Source: Antennarius striatus (Eukaryota > Chordata > Actinopteri > Lophiiformes > Antennariidae). Taken from it: a stretch of DNA of 64,000 nt. Shown here one piece after another: positions 37,801-57,300 of the stretch (positions are counted from its first letter, which is position 1; each line of letters starts with the position of its first letter). Where the stretch lies: NCBI RefSeq assembly GCF_040054535.1, contig NC_090778.1:11247501-11311500 (forward strand). The letters are read 5' to 3'. The translations under genes were made by a program, and so were the position numbers. The notes beneath the pieces were generated by a model. That model worked only from the letters and a program-made list of their open reading frames with translations, did not search any database and was not told the origin of the DNA.

Positions 37801-38662
37801 AGATTCGAGCTGTTGAAAAACACATGATGCGTTTCATTAAGAAACACAAAGTCCCTCAGAAAGACGACTGTATTCAGTGTCTTACGGCTGAACCAGAAGC
37901 TTTGAGGGCCCGTTCGTGGAAAGGTGTGAAGAATTACGTCAGAAACAGGATCACTTCCCTAAAATGTGCCAAAAAGTGGGACGATGAAGACTCCGAAGAG
38001 CTGACACCAGATAAAAACAGTGAGCGTCACGCAGCTGCTGCAGGCCAAGCTGCTCGTCATAATGAGAGTCCCAGCGCACAGAATAGAGGCAGAAAGAAGC
38101 AGAACAACAAAACTCTACCTCTAAAATCTGTCCAGTTAGACAGGAAAGGTATGAATGGATTTATTTATACTTGTGTCACAGAGATGTCAGTGATGTTATG
38201 ACATGTGTTCATGTGTTTGCGTCGTTCACACCAGTGTGGTCTTCACAGTACATATCTCAACACATTTCTCTGGCTCAGATCAAGTTTATCAAATGTTAGT
38301 GTGTGTAGATTAGAGTTTAAAAGACTTTCTCTTCGTTCCATCACCACTTGACATTAGTTCTGTTTCCTTAAATTAGGTTTCGGATTGTGTTTAATGAATG
38401 GTTAGGTTTAAGTAATTTGACTCTTCTCTTTCATCCCTCAGGTGTCCAAAACAAGAGTAAGAATAAGTGGAAGGAAACAGAGATTCGAGCTGTTGAAAAA
38501 CACATGATGCATTTCATTCAAGGACACCAAATCCCTAAGAAAGATGACTGTGTTCGGTGCATTGCAGCTGAGCCAGAAGCTTTGAGAAATTGTACGTGGA
38601 GACGTGTGAAAGATTACGTCAGAAACAGGATCACTTCAATCACAAGGCACAGCAGGAGGTAG
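30783..38662 (+). CDS. Gene A: chimeric zinc-finger / recombinase-like protein with triplicated Myb-like tail
   Basis: Predicted 1,347 residues. Coding exons: 30783-31479, 31767-31846, 32145-32225, 32333-32386, 32453-32548, 32714-32788, 33877-35758, 36756-37097, 37278-37406, 37762-38148, 38442-38662; all introns are GT-AG and the phases agree. In order: a Gln/Ser/Pro-rich region (1-232, with a polyQ run); a coiled-coil-like stretch (RSELLHQRAQLLQQLAELDK); acidic linkers; two zinc-finger-like motifs (about 469-495 and 551-573); a recombinase-like core (about 574-960); a Ser run; three W..E..AVEKHMM modules. The 5'UTR exon ends at 28,973 and the start-codon exon begins at 30,733. A poly-A signal lies at 39,134. 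The core and tail resemble an expanded, uncharacterised fish family, from memory. Likely a nuclear DNA-binding protein by inference. Function unknown. Confidence 0.85.
33160..33356. repeat. Fold-back (inverted-repeat) element in gene A intron 6
   Basis: The left arm at about 33,172-33,216 (CCCCTGAAAC...AGGGGCCTG...GCATG) is mirrored by the right arm at about 33,301-33,345. Each arm is about 45 bases with a few mismatches, separated by about 85 bases. No coding capacity. It looks like a MITE-type element of unknown superfamily. Confidence 0.65.
33877..35758 (+). other. Gene A exon 7: zinc fingers plus tyrosine-recombinase-like core
   Basis: A single 1,882-base exon, unlike the 54-96-base exons before it, as expected for an exapted intronless transposon frame. 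It starts with an acidic segment and a duplicated EGSEL-(D/E)KSA unit (34,030-34,100). Finger 1 is YCLFCSKPVVKMSRHLELTH (C-x2-C, H-x4-H). Finger 2 is HCRYCLGLFVRRNLHRHMKSC (C-x2-C, H-x3-C). The core carries NRRRPVEIS (arginine box) and RNIQKHHGKMVQLMNL. The GHD..H..FY segment I recall from relatives is replaced by GPNNQVRNLRQ, so the nucleophile tyrosine seems lost. Recombinase likeness is from memory of motif pattern. Confidence 0.72.
35985..36412. mobile_element. GC-rich interspersed repeat in gene A intron 7
   Basis: About 410 bases rich in CGGGTCGGGC/GCCCGACCCG words. It is bracketed by a direct repeat TAGAGGTAAGATCTTA at 35,985 and about 36,395, which contains the palindrome TAAGATCTTA. 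The direct repeats could be a target-site duplication, or the element's own ends in a hAT-like family. No open frame. Class uncertain. Confidence 0.55.
36756..37406 (+). other. Gene A tail module, copy 1 (two exons)
   Basis: Exons 36,756-37,097 and 37,278-37,406, both phase 1-1. The module reads KHKWQEAEVQAVEKHMM, then KDDCIQCLTAEPEAL, then WKGVKDYIRNRIT, a Trp- and Cys-containing helical domain that looks Myb/SANT-like. A basic linker follows (NESPSAQNKGRKKQNNK). Here the linker is split by a 180-base intron and carries an extra acidic end (EDSESDSDG). Confidence 0.8.
37762..38148 (+). other. Gene A tail module, copy 2 (fused exon)
   Basis: One 387-base exon, phase 1-1. The domain is nearly identical to copy 1 (KHKWKEAEIRAVEKHMM, KDDCIQCLTAEPEAL, WKGVKNYVRNRIT). 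The domain and the NESPSAQNRGRKKQNNK linker are joined directly. A deletion relative to copy 1 removed the intron and the acidic piece. Flanking intron sequence is also shared with neighbours, so the unit was duplicated as genomic DNA. Confidence 0.82.
38442..38662 (+). other. Gene A tail module, copy 3 (terminal exon)
   Basis: Starts GVQNKSKNKWKETEIRAVEK and keeps KKDDCVRCIAAEPEAL and VKDYVRNRITS, then ends SRR and a TAG stop. It is the most diverged copy and lacks the basic linker. The upstream acceptor and polypyrimidine tract (GACTCTTCTCTTTCA) match those of copy 2. Confidence 0.82.
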
Positions 38663-39133
38663 AACATCCAATGCGAGATGAAGGAGGACTTCCCTCATCC
38701 TCAAACATCCTGGACAAGACCTTCCGTGGTTTTCTCAAGTTACAGCAGAGCACTTTTGGTTTTCAACTTTTATAAATGCGTTTTTTGTACAGAGTAAAAT
38801 CTGTTAAACATTCCATTCTTTTCTTTATTTTCAATCTTTTGCTGTTTTCCTTGCATTCCTTTAGTTTACATCAACTTGAATAGTATTCTTCAGTCGAAGT
38901 ACACTGATCATGTTGTGGTTGTGGGCCTGCAGTTCATCATTGTTACCATATTATTATTTTTTATGTACATTTTTTGTCATTTGTGTCCTGTTGTGTTGTA
39001 CTGCACACATTTACCTCAGGAGTGTTTGGAGCTACAAGCTGCTTGCTGTGACTGAGCTATCTGGCATTTTGATAAAACGTTAACTACATTAGTGTACTAC
39101 ATTTTATTAGATGTTCTTTAACAATGTGTCATG

Positions 39134-39139
39134 AATAAA
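39134..39139 (+). promoter_or_regulatory. Poly-A signal, gene A
   Basis: AATAAA about 470 bases after the stop codon, followed by T/GT-rich sequence. It gives a 3'UTR of ordinary length. Confidence 0.6.
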
Positions 39140-39278
39140 GTGAGAAAAATATAATTCTAGTTATTCACTCATGAATAATATGTGAATAATGTGTAAGATA
39201 GAGAGGATTTAGTGTTTCTCTTGAGTTTTGTGCCATGTTAGATCTCGTCTCTTCCATTTACTTTGTATAAAGTCATAG

Positions 39279-39360
39279 TGCATCCATCCATCCAACACGG
39301 ATGGATGGATGGATGGATGGATGGACGGACAGACTTTATTGATCCCAAACCGGGGAATTC
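39279..39360 (-). mobile_element. LINE-like 3' tail with (GGAT)n repeat
   Basis: A (GGAT)n run at 39,299-39,325 is followed by GACTTTATTGATCCCAAACC. On the minus strand this reads as a GGGATCAATAAAGTC tail running into a tetranucleotide repeat, typical of the 3' ends of fish L2-like LINEs. The body is missing. The CATC run just upstream can pair with the GGAT run. Confidence 0.5.
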
Positions 39361-39689
39361 ACAATGTAAAGAATCAAATGTCCACAATTAGTGGACAGTT
39401 TAATTGTCACATTCAGTGTTTTGAATTGCCTTACATACATGTTGGGTAATAATGTCATAATTTATGTTAAATTGACAGTAATGTTTTATAAATGTCGCTA
39501 AAAGCACAAACCGCGTAAAATCCTAATTTGAAATTATATTATAGGGTTACCCATTAAAGGGTTCACTAATTTAAGTGAGATCATTAATAGTGCAGCTCTT
39601 TATTTTGTGATTTTACATGTACTGTAATTTTTGTCCCGACGTCAGAGGATTTTATTTTGAAGGACGCGGAAATGCTAATAAGACGACAG

Positions 39690-39717
39690 AATCTAGATCT
39701 AGATCTAGATCTAAACC
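39690..39717. repeat. (CTAGAT)n short tandem repeat
   Basis: About four copies of the hexamer, between genes A and B. Each CTAGATCTAG step is self-complementary. Confidence 0.9.
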
Positions 39718-39779
39718 CAGCTGTTTTAATACCTGAGGTTTAGAGGACTAAACAAAGGACACTTGTTTCTTCTGTCATG

Positions 39780-40108
39780 ACGCGGTGGAACGAAGTCACC
39801 AATAATCGAGGACAATGTCTAGTAGCTCAATTTAAGTACGATGTCTTTTATTTTTAAAGGACAGACGGAAACGAGTTGTGATCGAGCCGCCGCTGCCGCA
39901 GCGGTCCGCGTCACAGCCGCTGCTCTGTGACACCTCACACAGTGTCGTCACACCACCGGGTTATGACATCATTAACACGCTTCCATGAGGAATGTCACGT
40001 TTAAATAGCTTCTGTCGGAGCGGAGAAGGAGAAGACGCTTCAACGTTTGAGGCCGGCGGACCCCCCCCCCCCCGTAGCCCCTCCCCCCGTGTGGCGGGGG
40101 GGTCGAAG
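39780..40108 (+). promoter_or_regulatory. Likely promoter and 5'UTR exon of gene B
   Basis: A CpG-rich stretch with a CCAAT-like ACCAATAAT (39,800), GC-rich words, a CRE/AP-1-like TTATGACATCATTAA (39,960) and a TATA-like TTTAAATAG (about 40,002). A purine-rich leader and poly-C run follow, then a donor GTACTG at 40,109. The first exon would be untranslated and splice to 40,900, mirroring the arrangement in gene A. Confidence 0.6.
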
Positions 40109-40160
40109 GTACTGACCGCTATTATATAACCCTGTTATAATGAGTCTTAAGCCTTTATAA

Positions 40161-40554
40161 CATCCCGCTCCAAAGCGGGGATGTACTGTCATTGTCAGTG
40201 TTCTTGTGTTCGTTCGTTAGTCCAACAGATGTCTTCACAACCCTTGTCATTAGACATGAACCAGAAAGCGCGTTACTCGGTCAGCAAGGGGGATAAAAAC
40301 GAGATGATGACCTTGACCTTGAGAAAAGGAGGTCAAGGTCAAATTTCAAATTTTGTACCCTTAGGAACCGGATAAGATAGAAAGACGAGGGAGAAGGCCA
40401 GTGAGTAAGACCGCAGATCAAAGCTAGTGCTTTGATCAATGACAGTAGGTCAGAGCACTAGCTTTGATCTTTGACCTATGCGAGTAGGTCAAGGTAAAAT
40501 TTTGAACTGATGGGTCTCACGGGACGTTACAGTCTCTGACTGCCTATGTTCTAG
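40161..40554 (+). mobile_element. Helitron-like repeat, copy 2, in 5'UTR intron of gene B
   Basis: Same family as 15,979-16,383. It has a 5' stem-loop CATCCCGCT-CCAA-AGCGGGGATG, a 3' hairpin CAGTC-TCT-GACTG (40,530-40,542), then CTAG (40,551). TGACCTTGACCTT lies at 40,308 and AGGTCAAGGTCA at 40,330. The perfect 16-bp inverted pair lies at 40,416-40,431 and 40,454-40,469. It sits 50 bases after the first exon of gene B. Confidence 0.68.
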
Positions 40555-40946
40555 GTTAAGTCTGTACCTGTCAAACTGAGCCTAAGCTAGCTAGCTTACA
40601 ACTGGTACTACTTATACTGCTAATAGTAGTACGACTAATTTTTAACAACAATAATAAATGTAATAATATTTTAATAATTATTACCAGCCTGTCAAATGAC
40701 GGTTTGATAGAAAACAATTCGAAAAGTAAAACTGTCGATTTTCATGACATATCTCGTACGTTTAGTTCACAGTTTCTTACATCCTCTGGTTTGATCAACA
40801 TCCGAATCAGCAGAACAGCTGCATTTGTTCAGAACAGTCAAGCCTCTGGAGGAATCTGCAGAACTGAGCCTGTCTGCTAATGATGTGTCGTCTCTCCAGT
40901 TCCAGCGTCCGAGGAGGTGTCCACCAATCAGTGGTCATGCAGAATG

Positions 40947-51830
<10,884 letters not shown>

Positions 51831-51895
51831 AACACCTCCCTCTCCCTGACCTCTCTGGGTGCGTTAGCGTTTACAAGAGAAAAAAGACAGATGGG

Positions 51896-51901
51896 AATAA
51901 A
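51896..51901 (+). promoter_or_regulatory. Poly-A signal, gene B
   Basis: AATAAA 66 bases after the TGA stop, implying a very short 3'UTR. Confidence 0.65.
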
Positions 51902-53980
51902 ACTATTAGACAGCATTAACATTAAAGTCCTGTCTTCAGGCGGTGAATGAGATACGTGATATTATTGATTTACTGACTGAAATGAGTGACTTCCTGTTTT
52001 GAGTGAAATCTGTACATTTCTGAAAAAATATGAAGTGTCTTCTGTGTATTTCAGCTACAGAGAGAAGTCTTTTTTTTGGAAGTTTTTAAAAAAAATCAAC
52101 ACAACTGTTCTTGGATTGAAGACCGAACAAAGTTGTTTCTCAGAAATCGTCCTGCTACGTCAGGTGAAGACGCCACTCAGGAAGCTGAAAGTCCAAGTTG
52201 CTAATCAAACTAAATAATTAGAAATAATTTCCAGTGTTGACATGTTGGCACTGATACAGCCACAGGATGCCAGTGTGGAGTCGTTAAACAACATTAAAAA
52301 TGTGTCCAGTAAATTAAAAGCAGTAAAATGAGAAGCTGCTAGCTGAGTATTTTTTTTTACATCACACTGCTATGAAAGAAGAGAGATAACAGCTCTGTCA
52401 CCGTTAGACTGTGGAAAATATGTATCTTTCCAACCTTTGTTCCTCTGAATAATATTTCACACCCAGTTGTTATCTCATTTTCACTCACATATGAAGTTGT
52501 CAAGGAGAGCACCACAGGGTTCAATAAAGGATCATCTCTGGGTTGGCAGGTAGTGATCCATAAAAATAGGCTCAGATCAGGCCCAAGTCACTGAGTTCTG
52601 CTCCTTCCAAGCTGAAGCTGTGAATGGTGAGAAATTGATGTTTTGCAGATACATGGTTATGAATAAAAATGTGAAATTTTGTGGTGCAAAACCTATAGAA
52701 ACACCAAAGTTAGAAAGAGAAACATGCCTGTAAGAAGTTGTCATCCATCCAATACTATTCATTTGATTATAAAAATGATGGCCTGGCAAACAAGCGATGC
52801 CATTATGAACTCCAGCTGCGTCAGGCCTTAATTTAATCCTCACACTTACTTCCCTTTGATATTAATCAAATAAATAATAATAAACATTCCTACAGAGATT
52901 CACGTGCTAAACGTTTACAGTGACCTTACCTGTATTAAGTACACTGATATCTCCCTTGCAGAAACATAATTTGTGTCTGAATTATAATTTACAACATTTA
53001 TTTTAGGGGTCAAACAAAAATCTTTCAGAAATTTCCTCGGGATTAAAGTTTGACACAGGTCACACCACTGTTTGAATCCACATAAACAAATGGTTTTATA
53101 GCACACATGGTGCGACGTTTTCAAGACACGAGCGAGCTCCCTCATGTTTGCCCCTATTTGGAAGTACGCGCCGTGAAGGCGGAAGGTGCGTTGATATTTG
53201 CGCGCTGTGTTTCATCCACCAGATGGCGGCAGAGAGGCACGTCTTCGCAATGCTTCACAGTCAGGGGTGCAACCAAATCAGAAATATCAAGTCAGCAGAT
53301 TCACCAGCACACAAACGGAAATTACAGGAGTTTTACCTTCAAAATAAAAGCAACTCTCTCAGCACATGGTTTTGTGTAGAAAGGTTGGATAATACCCATG
53401 TATTGTATATATTATTATACTTTTCTATATTCTATAATTGGATATTTTACAAGATCTAAGGTTTTTATGGAAATTGATTAAATTAACAATTTCTCAAATA
53501 ACAGTCATTCTGATAACCAATAGATCAGAACTGTAAAATGTGCATTCTCTTTAAGTTATCAAAGGGTTTGGTTTTAAAGTTTTCAAAATGAAAAGACCAA
53601 AATATTTGATGAAATTCTAATAATCTTAATAAGTTTTTTGAGTTAGTGAATGTAAGCAAAAACATTAATTTAGTGTCTTAAATTAACCCTAGCTTTTCTA
53701 ATTCTTATACACGCTAAGCAATTGTGAGCTGGTGAGCGAACTGGTGTCTATACCTTAGCCAAGGTATTCTCCGTACACATGAGCTAGCTAATGCTATTTT
53801 AATAGTTAATCCTGCCTAAAGCAGGAATAAACTTTATTCTTTCGATTTCTATGACAGTGCTGTAGTTATAACTATCAGAACGCAAAAGCAGTTTATTTTG
53901 AAAATCAGCTCCGGAAATGGCTCTTCTCCACTCCCTCATCTTGATCAGGGGTCGTTTGAGCGCGGTAGCTGTCAGATAGT
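51902..53980. other. Intergenic between gene B and camk2b
   Basis: AT-rich DNA with no supported gene. A slightly GC-richer, CpG-containing patch lies at about 53,150-53,270. No exon recognised. Confidence 0.5.
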
Positions 53981-53984
53981 GGAG

Positions 53985-54171
53985 AGAACACCCACCCTGG
54001 TCTCCCGTCGGTAACACACCCTCCTTCGCTCGGCGCCTCGACAGGCATTTCACCGCTCCGACGGCCGTCTAGCTGCTGGACGGACCCGAAACATTAACTC
54101 ACATTCAGCGCTAAACAACTGCTAATTTTTCGGAACTGTCAAACTTGGAGGAGCCAGACACGGGGAGCGAC
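53985..54171 (+). promoter_or_regulatory. camk2b 5'UTR / proximal promoter region
   Basis: A CpG-rich stretch (TCGCTCGGCGCC, GACGGCCGTC) directly before the start codon, with good start context (GCGACATGG). No clear TATA box. The transcription start is not defined. Confidence 0.55.
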
Positions 54172-54299
54172 ATGGCCACGACAACCTGTACGAGATTCAC
54201 GGACGAGTACCAGCTGTACGAGGAACTGGGGAAGTGAGTGTCGGGGGTTCTCTAGTGTGAACCAGAGCATGCCTGGTGTCCAGTGCAGGGCAGAACAGG

Positions 54300-54343
<44 letters not shown>

Positions 54344-57300
54344 GTGTGAGTGCGTGTGTGTGCGTGCACGCGCATGTTGGTGTTTTTTCGGGATGACAGC
54401 TCTCCCCCCTGTGCAGGTCTCCCTCTAATCTGCCTGCTCTGTTCAGACTAACCCCCCCACCCCCCCATGCATGTTTCCACATCTTCACAATAAACACTGA
54501 CGGGGTCTGCTGTCGACACGCGTGATGATCCCACGAGGACCATCGACACTAGGGATACCTTCAGTGGAACCTTTAGAACCACAGAGGAAAAAGAAACTGG
54601 GGTGTATAAAAAGTACTCTGCACACCCCCCCCCACCCTCAGTACTTGCATGCTGTTAAAGGACGCAGAATTCGATAGATGTTCAGCTGTTTGGTGACCAT
54701 TTAATACATTTTTGGTGATTATTTAGTGAATATTTAGTGCCTGTGCGGTTATGATAAACTGTACAGGCCTTTATCACTCTCTTTTGTTGTCTTTTGACAA
54801 TCCAGCATGCATTTGTCCTATTCTTCCTTTTTTTTTAAGGCAGCGTTCTCAGAAGGACTGAAATAATACTTTAAACAGTACAATAACAACAAAAACTTAA
54901 AAACTCAAACAGATCTCCAGTCAGACTTTCCCCCCGCAGCTGTGTTGATATTAACGACAGTATCTCCTACCATCTATGGAGCATGAGTCAGGTGGTGACA
55001 TGTTTGTTGTCGGTCTATCACATTTTTTCCAAGATGTAACTGTTAGATATTTTTTTGTATAACTTAATGTATGCACCGCGGTGCACTGGCGTCGTGCCTG
55101 GAGTGTCCCCCACCTCACGCCCTATGCCAGCTGAGATAGGCCCCAGCTCCCTGTGACCCTCTACGGCGGATAAAGTGGCAGAAAATGAATGAATGAATGA
55201 ATGTACGCAAGCATTGTGTGAATTTATTTAAGAAGATTTAAGAAATAGAACGGTAATTATTTATCATGAACACATACTTGCCTTTATTTCATATGCAACC
55301 AGCCAATTCTACGTTTCAAAGTATTCAAATAATGACTTCATATTACACAACATGAACAACATACTGTTGAAGAGCTGCTAAATACGAGCTAATGTTCCGC
55401 AGGAAGACAAACAGTAGGCACACGGGATCACAGCTGTGAGTTCCGCAGACATCGCTTTTGTTTTTGTACAAATGCAAGTAGTTCTAGAAATAATTAACTT
55501 TAATTACACATTAAAAAAATAAAAAATAGAAGCAATAAGCTATGTAACACCCGTTCAAGCCAGTTTTTAGCTTCTCATACATCCTCTAGGATAACTGATG
55601 ATCAGGTAATGAAATCATAGAGTGATGTCAGAGGCATTAAAATAAACATGAAGGTCACGAGGATCGTCAGACTGAGTTCTGGGCTCCACAGTTCAAAGCT
55701 GTGCTGAGTTCTAGACTGCTGAGCACGGAGCGCTGGTCTACGGGAAATGTCCTGTTTTTGTTTCCAGCCTGTCTCATCCTTACCCTTGTGTCAGGAAATG
55801 CCACCCTTTTGCCCTAGCAACAACAGTGACTGCAGAGATGGATAAGTTGATTAGTACTGTTGTTGTTTTAGTCATAAAATCTGTGTCGTACAAGCAGCAA
55901 TAAAAGCTGTGCTGTAGTAATACGTAGTACTAAAGATGGTTGTGCTGTAGTAATATGTAGTACTAAAGATGGTTGTGCTGTAGTAATACGTAGTACTAAA
56001 GATGGTTGTGCTGTAGTAATACGTAGTACTAAAGATGGTTGTGCTGTAGTAATACATAGTACTAAAGATGGTTGTGCTGTAGTAATACGTAGTACTAAAG
56101 ATGGTTGTGCTGTAGTAATACGTAGTACTAAAGATGATTGTGTTGTAGTAATACGTAGTACTAAAGATGGTTATGGTGTAGTAATACGTAGTACTAAAGA
56201 TGATTGTGTTGTAGTAATACATTCAAGTTGGGGGGTTAGTAATATGTAGTACTAGTTAGGGGGTATTAATACGTATTACTGAAAGTGGTTGTGGTGTAGT
56301 AATACGTAGTAGTAATTGGGGGGTAGTGATACATAGTACTGGTTGGAGGGATAGTAATAGGTAATACTACTTGGGGGGTAGTAAGATGTAGTACAAGTTG
56401 GGGGTAGTAATACGTCATACTAAAGGTGGTTAGGGTAGTAATATGTAGTACTAATTGGGGGGTAGTAATATGTAATAATGGTTGGGTGTAGTAATACGTA
56501 GTACTACTTGAGGGGTAGTAATATGTAGTACTGGTTGGGGGGGTCTATCTTGGGGTGGTCTTCGGGGGACATTTCTGGACCTTCTCCCTGCTGGATTAGT
56601 ACAGTAGGTTATTTTTTGTGTCCTCATTGCACCGCTGTGATGTCGGTTGAGTAGATTCCTGCTTCAGTCAGTATAAATACTCGAACTATATTTTTGTACA
56701 TGTATTTAAATACTCCTGACAGTGTGTGCTGACATTTTGTACGTCTGTGTTTCGTGACGTTACTCCATTATTACTTCAGGGTGGAGGAGGAACAACAGAG
56801 AAATCACTGTTTGTCAGGCGTTCATGTTCTGGCGGTGTCCTACATTGTGCTGCTGTTGTTTGATTATCATGCACATCACTCACTGTTTACTGATAGCTTG
56901 ATTTATCCTGTGGTGTTTGTAGAGATGCAACTGCAATTATAATTGAAACCACAACAAAAAAAACAACGTAAACATTTCGAGCACAGCGTGTGTCCGCATC
57001 ATATTTATGTGCTGCTTTGAGGGAATTAAAGAATCTGATGGGTAATTCAAGAAGCGTGTTTCTTGTGTTGATACTTCTTCTTTCATGTATACATTTATCA
57101 TCGAAATTTGAATGCAAAGCAAAAAAATATCTTGTTTATCACTAATGCGAGGAGAAATGTGAATCATTTAATAGCAATGTTGACAGTCATATATAATTCA
57201 CGTATTCACCTTTTGAGGTCTGTGTCTTCTTTCAGTGGCAATAGCATGTTGTTACCACTGCTAATGGGGTTCTGTTTGCACTCTACCTGTTGGTTTGTTA

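Noticed and set aside
55872..56222. 116-codon minus-strand frame of [11 protein letters not shown] repeats
   Set aside because: Product of a 33-bp minisatellite, whose unit length is a multiple of three. No gene evidence.
55910..56550. Considered as a CRISPR-like array
   Set aside because: Units are contiguous with no unique spacers, and the host is a vertebrate.
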